Shown here in pieces: positions 7,701 through 14,258 of a DNA stretch of 16,562 nt. Origin of the DNA: Azoarcus sp. Lineage in GTDB: Bacteria; Pseudomonadota; Gammaproteobacteria; Burkholderiales; Rhodocyclaceae. The notes beneath the pieces were generated by a model. That model had not been told where the DNA came from. It ran no database searches and saw nothing but the letters and a program-made list of their open reading frames with translations. A program made the position numbers and the translations under genes. The first letter of the stretch is position 1. Each line of letters begins with the position of its first letter. The stretch spans positions 1 through 16,562 of the forward strand of contig JALNWS010000083.1 of assembly GCA_023230755.1 (NCBI GenBank). Direction: 5' to 3'.

Positions 7701-8879
7701 GCCGACCAGATGCGGATTGTGGAACGCGATGCGTTCGCCCGTATCCAGCGCTTGATCGTTGGTCAGAAGGCCAATGGCGGTCCGAAGAAGCTCGCGAAGG
7801 GCAGTGAGGTCACCGTCGAGTATCTTGAATCGCTCGAGTTCTATCACTGGTTCGACATCCGCCTTGCGGACGAAGGTCTGGCGACACAGCTTGAGGCAAT
7901 TCGGGAAGGTCTCGAGACCACCCGCAAGGACTTTGATTCCGCCTTCGAGATCAAGAAGCGCAAGCTGACCCAGGGCGACGAACTGCCCCCGGGTGTGCAG
8001 AAAATGGTCAAGGTCTATCTGGCCGTCAAGCGTCGCCTGCAGCCGGGTGACAAGATGGCCGGTCGTCACGGCAACAAGGGTGTGGTGTCGAAGATCGTTC
8101 CGGTCGAAGACATGCCCTACATGGCGGACGGCACCTCTGCCGACATCGTGCTGAACCCGCTGGGTGTGCCGTCACGGATGAACATCGGTCAGATTCTTGA
8201 GACTCACCTCGGCTGGGCTGCGAAGGGTCTGGGGCAGAAGATCGACAAGATGCTGCGCGCGAACGCTGCGGTCAAAGAGCTGCGTGGTTTCCTCGATGAG
8301 ATCTATAACGGTAGTGGCAAGCAGGAACAGCTTGACCAGTTCGACGACAAGGAGATCGTCGATCTCGCATCGAACCTGGTGAAGGGCGTGCCCTTCGCGA
8401 CTCCGGTGTTTGACGGCGCCAATGAGGACGAGATCGAGAAAATGCTGGTGCTGGCAGATCTGCCGATCAGCGGTCAGGTCACGCTGTATGACGGTCGTAC
8501 CGGCGAAGCTTTCGAGCGCAAGGTGACGGTCGGCTACAAGCATGTTCTGAAGCTGCACCACTTGGTGGACGACAAGATGCATGCGCGTTCGACCGGCCCG
8601 TACTCGCTCGTGACCCAGCAGCCGCTGGGAGGTAAGGCGCAGTTTGGTGGTCAGCGTTTCGGCGAAATGGAAGTGTGGGCACTGGAAGCTTACGGTGCCG
8701 CTTACACCCTGCAGGAAATGCTGACGGTCAAGTCGGATGACGTTACCGGCCGGACCAAGGTGTACGAGAGCATCGTCAAGGGCGAGCACAAGATCGATTC
8801 CGGCATGCCGGAGTCCTTCAACGTGCTGGTGAAGGAAATTCGTTCCCTGGCGATCGACATCGATCTGGACCGCGGTTGA
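4746..8879 (+). CDS. rpoB: DNA-directed RNA polymerase subunit beta
   Basis: The beta subunit forms one pincer of RNA polymerase and part of the active centre; it contains the rifampicin site. The product has 1377 residues. The rifampicin cluster is wild type in the main resistance positions: Asp541, His551 and Ser556 correspond to E. coli 516, 526 and 531 in SSQLSQFMDQ...THKRRVSALG. The active-site motif GDKMAGRHGNKG has Lys1103 and Lys1111 (E. coli 1065 and 1073). The C-terminus has GGKAQFGGQRFGEMEVWALEAYGAA. I chose ATG 4746, giving MAYSYTEKKRIRKSF, with GGAG at 4737-4740. An upstream in-frame GTG at 4695 would place the start inside the putative RNase III stem and add 17 unconserved residues. 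rpoC follows after 44 bases. Confidence 0.98.
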   Translation: MAYSYTEKKRIRKSFAKRAAVLDAPFLLATQIESFAAFLQADTPPETRLNDGLQAAFTSIFPISSHSGNARLEFVQYMLGEPAFDVKECQQRGLTFASPLRARVRLVIMDREAPKETIKEVKEQEVYMGEIPLMTDTGSFVINGTERVIVSQLHRSPGVFFEHDRGKTHSSGKLLFSARIIPYRGSWLDFEYDPKDYLYFRVDRRRKMPVTILLRAIGMTPEEILETFHDFDAFHLSADAIHFDLVPDRLRGEVARFDIVSPDGKLIVARDKRITAKHIRELDQAGIKTITVPDDFILGRIIAKNVADAETGELVARANDEITEELLEKLRDAGVRDLQTLYVNDLDRGAYISSTLRIDETADQWSAKVAIYRMMRPGEPPTEDAVLALFNGLFYAPERYDLSTVGRMKFNRRAYPEKIDERTPAWLKRFYEAVGPHGEDGSGVLVNEDILAVIGILVELRNGRGEIDDIDHLGNRRVRSVGELAENQFRAGLVRVERAVKERLSQAESDNLMPHDLINAKPISAAIKEFFGSSQLSQFMDQTNPLSEITHKRRVSALGPGGLTRERAGFEVRDVHPTHYGRVCPIETPEGPNIGLINSLAVYARTNRHGFLETPYRKVENSTVTDQIDYLSAIEEGQYVIAQANADINESGLLVGDLVSCRHKGEFALATADQVQYMDVAPGQIVSVAASLIPFLEHDDANRALMGANMQRQAVPCLRPEKPLVGTGIERTVAVDSGTAVQAKRGGLVDYVDAQRIVVRVNDDEARAGDVGVDIYNMIKYTRSNQNTNINQRPVVKVGDRISRGDVIADGASTDLGELALGQNMLVAFMTWNGYNFEDSILISERVVADDRFTSIHVEELTVVARDTKLGPEEITRDIASLGEAQLGRLDESGIVYIGAEVEAGDVLVGKVTPKGETQLTPEEKLLRAIFGEKASDVKDTSLRVPSGMVGTVIDVQVFTREGIERDKRAQSIIDDQLRGFKTDLADQMRIVERDAFARIQRLIVGQKANGGPKKLAKGSEVTVEYLESLEFYHWFDIRLADEGLATQLEAIREGLETTRKDFDSAFEIKKRKLTQGDELPPGVQKMVKVYLAVKRRLQPGDKMAGRHGNKGVVSKIVPVEDMPYMADGTSADIVLNPLGVPSRMNIGQILETHLGWAAKGLGQKIDKMLRANAAVKELRGFLDEIYNGSGKQEQLDQFDDKEIVDLASNLVKGVPFATPVFDGANEDEIEKMLVLADLPISGQVTLYDGRTGEAFERKVTVGYKHVLKLHHLVDDKMHARSTGPYSLVTQQPLGGKAQFGGQRFGEMEVWALEAYGAAYTLQEMLTVKSDDVTGRTKVYESIVKGEHKIDSGMPESFNVLVKEIRSLAIDIDLDRG

Positions 8880-8923
8880 ACCGGAGACATTGCGTACCCC
8901 GCATGTCCTGGATGGAGTGATAT

Positions 8924-11900
8924 ATGAAGAGCCTGCTCGCTGACCTGTTCAAGCAAACCTTGCCGCACGAGGAAGAGTTCGAAGCCATTACCATTGGCCT
9001 CGCCTCGCCCGACAAGATCCGGTCGTGGTCCTACGGTGAAGTCAAGAAGCCGGAGACCATCAACTACCGTACGTTCAAGCCCGAGCGTGACGGTCTGTTC
9101 TGCGCCAAGATTTTCGGACCGGTCAAGGACTACGAGTGTCTGTGCGGCAAATACAAGCGCCTCAAGCACCGTGGCGTGATCTGCGAAAAGTGCGGCGTTG
9201 AAGTTACGCTGTCGAAAGTGCGCCGCGAGCGCATGGGCCATATCGAACTGGCCAGCGTCGTTGCACACATCTGGTTCCTGAAGAGCCTGCCGAGCCGTCT
9301 CGGCATGGTGCTCGACATGACCCTGCGCGACATCGAGCGCGTGCTTTACTTTGAAGCCTTCGTGGTGGTGGAGCCGGGTATGACCCCGCTCAACCGCGGT
9401 CAGCTGCTGACCGAGGACGACTACCTGGCCAAGGTCGAAGAGTACGGCGACGACTTCGATGCCGTGATGGGCGCTGAAGGTATTCGCGAACTGCTGCGTA
9501 CCCTCGACGTCAGCCTCGAGATCGAGAAGCTGCGTTCCGACCTCGAGACCACCGGCTCCGAAGCCAAGGTCAAGAAGTACTCCAAGCGCCTCAAGGTGCT
9601 TGAGGCCTTCCAGCACTCGGGTATCAAGCCCGAGTGGATGATCCTCGAAGTGTTGCCGGTCCTGCCGCCCGATCTGCGTCCGTTGGTGCCGCTGGATGGT
9701 GGCCGTTTCGCCACCTCCGACCTGAACGATCTGTATCGTCGCGTCATCAACCGTAACAACCGTCTGAAGCGTCTGCTCGAGCTCAAGGCACCGGACATCA
9801 TCGTCCGTAACGAAAAACGCATGCTGCAGGAGTCGGTCGACTCCCTGCTCGATAACGGTCGTCGCGGCAAGGCGATGACGGGCGCCAACAAGCGTCCGCT
9901 CAAGTCGCTTGCAGACATGATCAAGGGCAAGGGTGGTCGTTTCCGTCAGAACCTGCTCGGCAAGCGCGTTGACTACTCCGGTCGTTCGGTCATTACCGTT
10001 GGTCCGCAGCTCAAGCTGCACCAGTGCGGTCTGCCCAAGCTGATGGCGCTTGAGCTGTTCAAGCCCTTCATCTTCAACAAGCTCGAGTTGCTCGGTCTCG
10101 CAACCACGATCAAGCAGGCCAAGAAAATGGTCGAGCTGCAGGAGCCGGTCGTGTGGGACATCCTTGAGGATGTCATCCGCGAACACCCGGTGATGCTGAA
10201 CCGTGCGCCGACGCTGCACCGCCTTGGTATCCAGGCCTTCGAGCCGGTGCTGATCGAAGGCAAGGCCATCCAGCTGCATCCGTTGGTCTGCGTCGCATTC
10301 AACGCCGACTTCGACGGTGACCAGATGGCCGTCCACGTGCCGCTGTCGCTGGAAGCGCAGATGGAAGCCCGCACCCTGATGCTGGCTTCGAACAACGTGC
10401 TTTCGCCCGCCAACGGCGAACCGATCATCGTGCCGTCGCAGGATATCGTTCTCGGGCTGTACTACGCCTCGCGCGAAGGGGTGAACGTTCCTGGTGAAGG
10501 CATGTTCATGGCTGACGTGAGCGAGGTGAAGCGCGCCTACGAATCGGGGCAGATCTCCCTGCACGCACGGATCACGGTGCGTCTGAAGGAAGCTGACCTC
10601 GGTCCGGATGGCGAGCGCATCGAGCGTGTGAGCCGTTACGAGACCACGGCGGGGCGCGCAATCCTGTCCGAGATCCTGCCCGCAGGACTGCCGTTCAGCG
10701 CGATCGACAAGCCGCTCAAGAAGAAGGAAATTTCGAAGCTCATCAACGCATCGTTCCGTCGTTGCGGTCTCCGTGCGACCGTAATCTTCGCCGATCAGTT
10801 GATGCAGTTCGGTTACCGTCTTGCGACCCGCGCCGGCATCTCGATCGCGGTCAAGGACATGCTGGTGCCGAAGGCGAAGGAAGAGCTGATCCGCGCGGCG
10901 GAAAGCGAAGTCAAGGAAATCGCACAGCAGTACACGTCCGGTCTGGTGACTGACGGCGAACGCTACAACAAGGTCGTGGATATCTGGGGTCGCTGTGGTG
11001 ACCAGGTTGCCAAGGCCATGATGGAGCAGCTTGGGTCGGAAGAGGTAGTCGACCGCGACGGGAATACTGTCAAACAGGAAGCGTTCAACTCGATCTACAT
11101 GATGGCCGACTCGGGCGCACGGGGTTCCGCGGCGCAGATCCGCCAGCTTGCCGGGATGCGCGGCCTGATGGCCAAGCCTGATGGCTCAATTATCGAGACG
11201 CCGATCACGACGAACTTCCGTGAAGGCCTGAACGTTCTGCAGTACTTCATCTCCACGCACGGCGCTCGTAAGGGTCTGGCCGATACGGCGCTGAAGACTG
11301 CGAACTCGGGCTATCTGACGCGTCGTCTGGTCGATGTTACCCAGGATCTGGTGGTCATCGAGGATGATTGCGGAACGCGTGAAGGCTTCTCGATGAAAGC
11401 GCTGATCGAGGGCGGTGAAGTGATCGAGCCCTTGCGCGACCGTATCCTTGGTCGTGTCTGCGTCGATGATATCGTTAGCCCCGAGACGCAGGAGACCGTC
11501 ATCGAGGCGGGCTCCCTGCTCGACGAGGATGCGGTCGACATGATCGAGAGCCTCGGTGTCGACGAGGTCAAGGTGCGCACGCCGCTGACGTGCGAGACGC
11601 GTTACGGGCTGTGCGCCCAGTGCTACGGCCGCGACCTCGGCCGCGGTATGCGCGTCAATGCCGGTGAGGCTGTCGGCGTGATCGCTGCGCAGTCGATCGG
11701 TGAACCGGGTACCCAGCTCACCATGCGTACCTTCCACGTCGGTGGTGCGGCATCGCGGGCAGCGTCTGCCAGTGGCGTCGAGGCCAAGTCGACCGGTACC
11801 ATCCGCTTTGCTGGCAATATGCGCTACGTTTCCAGCGCCAAGGGCGAAAAGGTTGTCATTGCGCGTTCGGCTGAAGTCGTGGTTGCTGACGAAATGGGTC

Positions 11901-13138
11901 GCGAGCGTGAGCGTCACAAGTTGCCGTACGGTGCGATGCTGCTGGTCGATGACGGTGCCCCCGTCAAGGCTGGTGCGCAGCTGGCGACGTGGGACCCACA
12001 CACCCGCCCGATCGTCACCGAATACTCCGGTACGGTGAAGTTCGAGAACGTCGAGGAAGGTGCGACGGTTGCCAAACAGATCGACGAGGTAACCGGTCTG
12101 TCGACGCTGGTGGTCATCGACTCCAAGCGTCGTTCGCCGACAGGCGCGGCAAAGGGTGTCCGTCCGCAGGTCAAGCTGCTCGACGAGAGTGGTGAAGAAG
12201 TTCGTATCGCTGGTACGGATCACGCCGTGACCATCACCTTCCAGGTCGGTTCTCTGATCACGGTGAAGGATGGCCAGCAGGTGTTCGTGGGTGATGTGCT
12301 TGCACGGATCCCGCAGGAATCGGCCAAGACGCGCGACATTACCGGCGGTCTGCCGCGTGTTGCTGAACTCTTCGAAGCCCGTTCGCCGAAGGATGCAGGT
12401 CTGCTCGCCGAATATACCGGTACGGTATCGTTCGGTAAGGACACCAAGGGCAAACAGCGTCTTGTGATCACCGAACCGGATGGTACGGTGCATGAGTTCC
12501 TGATTCCGAAGGACAAGCTCCTGATGGTCCACGACGGTCAGGTCGTGAACAAGGGCGAACACATCGTCGACGGGCCTGCCGACCCGCATGACATCCTGCG
12601 CCTGCAGGGTATCAACGCACTGGCTCGCTACATCATCGACGAAGTTCAGGACGTATATCGCCTTCAGGGTGTGAAGATCAACGATAAGCACATTGAAGTG
12701 ATCGTGCGTCAGATGCTTCGCCGCGTGGTGATCAGTGATTCGGGCGACAGCCGTTTCATTCGCGAGGAACAGGTTGAACGTTCCGAAGTCCTGGACGAAA
12801 ACGACCGTCTGGAAGCAGAAGGAAAGCTTCCGGCTCAATACGAGAACGTGCTGCTCGGTATTACCAAGGCTTCGTTGTCGACCGACTCCTTCATCTCCGC
12901 GGCTTCCTTCCAGGAAACCACGCGGGTGCTGACGGAAGCGGCGATCATGGGCAAGCGTGACGAGTTGCGCGGCCTTAAGGAAAACGTCATTGTCGGTCGA
13001 CTGATTCCTGCTGGTACCGGTCTCGCCTACCATCGCAGCCGCAAGGCACAGGTGGCCGGAGAGGATCTTGGCTCGGGGCATGCCTGGGCACCGGAAGAAG
13101 TTGTTGCGGAAGTGCACCAGGATAGTCAAGCGAGTTGA
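8924..13138 (+). CDS. rpoC: DNA-directed RNA polymerase subunit beta'
   Basis: The beta' subunit forms the other pincer and holds the catalytic magnesium. The 1404-residue product is near the usual proteobacterial length of about 1407. The N-terminal zinc ribbon has Cys72, Cys74, Cys87 and Cys90. The catalytic loop NADFDGDQMAVH has Asp462, Asp464 and Asp466. The second zinc site has Cys816, Cys890, Cys897 and Cys900, and the trigger loop MRTFHVGGAASR begins at Met934. The long insertion between trigger-loop halves, known in Proteobacteria, appears to be present. The C-terminal segment has ASFQETTRVLTEAA, the region that contacts omega. ATG 8924 follows GGAG at 8914-8917 with 6 bases between. 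Its TGA stop lies inside the -35 box of a likely rpsL promoter. Confidence 0.98.
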   Translation: MKSLLADLFKQTLPHEEEFEAITIGLASPDKIRSWSYGEVKKPETINYRTFKPERDGLFCAKIFGPVKDYECLCGKYKRLKHRGVICEKCGVEVTLSKVRRERMGHIELASVVAHIWFLKSLPSRLGMVLDMTLRDIERVLYFEAFVVVEPGMTPLNRGQLLTEDDYLAKVEEYGDDFDAVMGAEGIRELLRTLDVSLEIEKLRSDLETTGSEAKVKKYSKRLKVLEAFQHSGIKPEWMILEVLPVLPPDLRPLVPLDGGRFATSDLNDLYRRVINRNNRLKRLLELKAPDIIVRNEKRMLQESVDSLLDNGRRGKAMTGANKRPLKSLADMIKGKGGRFRQNLLGKRVDYSGRSVITVGPQLKLHQCGLPKLMALELFKPFIFNKLELLGLATTIKQAKKMVELQEPVVWDILEDVIREHPVMLNRAPTLHRLGIQAFEPVLIEGKAIQLHPLVCVAFNADFDGDQMAVHVPLSLEAQMEARTLMLASNNVLSPANGEPIIVPSQDIVLGLYYASREGVNVPGEGMFMADVSEVKRAYESGQISLHARITVRLKEADLGPDGERIERVSRYETTAGRAILSEILPAGLPFSAIDKPLKKKEISKLINASFRRCGLRATVIFADQLMQFGYRLATRAGISIAVKDMLVPKAKEELIRAAESEVKEIAQQYTSGLVTDGERYNKVVDIWGRCGDQVAKAMMEQLGSEEVVDRDGNTVKQEAFNSIYMMADSGARGSAAQIRQLAGMRGLMAKPDGSIIETPITTNFREGLNVLQYFISTHGARKGLADTALKTANSGYLTRRLVDVTQDLVVIEDDCGTREGFSMKALIEGGEVIEPLRDRILGRVCVDDIVSPETQETVIEAGSLLDEDAVDMIESLGVDEVKVRTPLTCETRYGLCAQCYGRDLGRGMRVNAGEAVGVIAAQSIGEPGTQLTMRTFHVGGAASRAASASGVEAKSTGTIRFAGNMRYVSSAKGEKVVIARSAEVVVADEMGRERERHKLPYGAMLLVDDGAPVKAGAQLATWDPHTRPIVTEYSGTVKFENVEEGATVAKQIDEVTGLSTLVVIDSKRRSPTGAAKGVRPQVKLLDESGEEVRIAGTDHAVTITFQVGSLITVKDGQQVFVGDVLARIPQESAKTRDITGGLPRVAELFEARSPKDAGLLAEYTGTVSFGKDTKGKQRLVITEPDGTVHEFLIPKDKLLMVHDGQVVNKGEHIVDGPADPHDILRLQGINALARYIIDEVQDVYRLQGVKINDKHIEVIVRQMLRRVVISDSGDSRFIREEQVERSEVLDENDRLEAEGKLPAQYENVLLGITKASLSTDSFISAASFQETTRVLTEAAIMGKRDELRGLKENVIVGRLIPAGTGLAYHRSRKAQVAGEDLGSGHAWAPEEVVAEVHQDSQAS

Positions 13139-13164
13139 CTTTTATTCAAGTCTCGGACTAAACT
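13135..13164 (+). promoter_or_regulatory. Candidate sigma-70 promoter for the rpsL operon
   Basis: TTGACT at 13135-13140 (5 of 6 to the -35 consensus) is followed after 18 bases by TAAACT at 13159-13164 (4 of 6 to the -10 consensus). Transcription would begin near 13171. The rpoC stop codon (13136-13138) is inside the -35 box. The flanking bases are more AT-rich than the genes around them, as expected of a promoter. Confidence 0.65.
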
Positions 13165-13180
13165 CCGGCCTCTTTTTGTG

Positions 13181-13202
13181 GACCGACCAATCGTAGTCGG
13201 TC
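13181..13202 (+). other. Leader hairpin upstream of the rpsL terminator
   Basis: GACCGAC at 13181-13187 pairs perfectly with GTCGGTC at 13196-13202, leaving an 8-base loop. It would start about 10 bases into a transcript from the candidate promoter. It does not overlap the terminator stem, so it is not an obvious antiterminator; it may stabilise the 5' end. Confidence 0.55.
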
Positions 13203-13220
13203 GCAGCCGGAATAAACCGC

Positions 13221-13255
13221 CCGAGGCGGCCCTTGGCGGGCTGCCTCGGTTTTTT
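13221..13255 (+). terminator. Intrinsic terminator between rpoC and rpsL
   Basis: A 12-bp stem pairs 13221-13232 with 13238-13249 (one G-U pair) around the 5-base loop TTGGC. Six T residues follow directly (13250-13255). This is a complete Rho-independent terminator on the plus strand. It would end rpoBC transcription, but it also lies downstream of the candidate rpsL promoter and only 15 bases before the rpsL start, so it could be an attenuator. Confidence 0.88.
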
Positions 13256-13270
13256 GGGAATTCTCAAGCT

Positions 13271-13648
13271 ATGCCAACAATCAATCAGCTTGTCCGCAAG
13301 CCGCGTCAGCTGGAAGTCATCAAGAGCAAGGTTCCTGCGCTCGAAGCCTGCCCGCAGAAACGTGGCGTGTGTACGCGCGTCTACACGACAACTCCGAAGA
13401 AGCCGAACTCTGCGCTGCGTAAAGTGGCCAAGGTTCGTCTGACTAACGGTTTTGAAGTCATTTCGTACATCGGTGGTGAAGGCCACAACCTTCAGGAGCA
13501 CTCCGTGGTCCTGATTCGCGGCGGCCGGGTAAAGGATTTGCCGGGTGTGCGTTACCACATCGTTCGCGGCTCCCTCGACCTTCAGGGTGTCAAGGATCGG
13601 AAGCAGTCGCGCTCCAAGTACGGCGCGAAGCGTCCGAAGAAAGCCTGA
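13271..13648 (+). CDS. rpsL: 30S ribosomal protein S12
   Basis: S12 sits at the decoding centre of the small subunit and sets translational accuracy; mutations in it give streptomycin resistance. The 125-residue product is typical. It contains the conserved TTTPKKPNSALRK with Lys43 and Lys44, and GRVKDLPGVRYH with Lys88, so the classic resistance positions are wild type. Asp89 is the residue that RimO methylthiolates in other bacteria. ATG 13271 gives the standard start MPTINQLVRKPR; the frame is open further upstream but only through the terminator. The ribosome-binding site is weak: GGGA at 13256-13259 touches the terminator U-tract and is 11 bases from the start. rpsG follows after 33 bases. 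Confidence 0.97.
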   Translation: MPTINQLVRKPRQLEVIKSKVPALEACPQKRGVCTRVYTTTPKKPNSALRKVAKVRLTNGFEVISYIGGEGHNLQEHSVVLIRGGRVKDLPGVRYHIVRGSLDLQGVKDRKQSRSKYGAKRPKKA

Positions 13649-13681
13649 TTGGCTTTACCAAAACATTACTGAGGGTTAGAT

Positions 13682-14152
13682 ATGCCGCGTCGTCGCGAAG
13701 TACCAAAACGTGAAATCCTGCCGGATCCGAAATTCGCATCCCAGGACGTTTCCAAGTTCATTAACGTGATCATGCAGTCCGGCAAGAAGGCCGTTGCTGA
13801 GCGCATCGTCTATGGTGCCTTTGATCACATTTCGACCAAGTCAGGCAAGGATCCGCTGGAGGTGTTTGCCTCTGCGGTTGCCAACGTCAAGCCCGTGGTC
13901 GAGGTCAAGAGTCGTCGCGTTGGTGGTGCAAACTACCAGGTGCCGGTTGAGGTTCGTCCTTCCCGCCGCATGGCGCTCTCGATGCGTTGGCTGCGTGAGT
14001 CGGCCCGCAAGCGTGCCGAGAAGTCGATGGCTCAGCGTCTCGCTGGCGAGCTGCTCGAAGCGGCTGATGGCCGCGGCGCTGCCATGAAGAAGCGCGAGGA
14101 AGTCCACAGGATGGCCGAGGCTAACAAGGCATTCTCACACTACCGCTTCTGA
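13682..14152 (+). CDS. rpsG: 30S ribosomal protein S7
   Basis: S7 nucleates assembly of the 30S head and lines the E-site exit channel. In E. coli it represses the str operon by binding the rpsL-rpsG spacer. The 156-residue product begins MPRRREVPKREILPDP and contains the conserved KFINVIMQSGKKAVAERIVY, the beta-hairpin region RRVGGANYQVPVEVRP, and the terminal MAEANKAFSHYRF. Length equals the common 156-residue form. ATG 13682 follows GAGG at 13671-13674 with 7 bases between. The 33-base gap to rpsL is much shorter than the spacer that carries the E. coli S7 operator. A terminator follows the gene. Confidence 0.98.
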   Translation: MPRRREVPKREILPDPKFASQDVSKFINVIMQSGKKAVAERIVYGAFDHISTKSGKDPLEVFASAVANVKPVVEVKSRRVGGANYQVPVEVRPSRRMALSMRWLRESARKRAEKSMAQRLAGELLEAADGRGAAMKKREEVHRMAEANKAFSHYRF

Positions 14153-14172
14153 TTCTTATTGGTGGCGGTGTT

Positions 14173-14202
14173 TCGAGCCCTGTATAGGGCTCGATTGTTT
14201 TT
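14173..14202 (+). terminator. Intrinsic terminator between rpsG and fusA
   Basis: CGAGCCCT at 14174-14181 pairs with AGGGCTCG at 14186-14193 around the loop GTAT, with an extra T-A pair at 14173/14194. The tract TTGTTTTT at 14195-14202 follows. This is a convincing Rho-independent terminator, perhaps partial because the T run is broken by a G. No strong promoter is visible between it and fusA. Confidence 0.8.
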
Positions 14203-14220
14203 AACGAAACGAACGGTTCA

Positions 14221-14237
14221 TCGCGCACGCTGCGCGA
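14221..14237 (+). other. Short hairpin in the fusA leader
   Basis: TCGCGCA at 14221-14227 pairs perfectly with TGCGCGA at 14231-14237, leaving a 3-base loop. It ends 21 bases before the fusA start and has no U-tract. It may shape access to the ribosome-binding site or form the 5' end of a processed fusA message. Confidence 0.5.
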
Positions 14238-14258
14238 ATAACGTAAGGCAGGTAAAAC

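Noticed and set aside
4935..8069. Very long open frame on the minus strand (1044 codons) opposite rpoB
   Set aside because: It is antisense to a certain gene with GC-rich third positions, which rarely give stops on the opposite strand. The translation is rich in His, Arg, Asp and Val with no recognisable domain and no ribosome-binding context. Similar antisense frames occur opposite rpoC and fusA.
8702..10564. Minus-strand open frame of 620 codons spanning the rpoB-rpoC junction
   Set aside because: It is a composition shadow of the two plus-strand genes, with no domain seen. Crossing the spacer is chance, since the gap is only 44 bases.
13390..13540. Possible streptomycin-resistance changes in rpsL
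   Set aside because: Lys43 and Lys88 are both present, the sensitive state.
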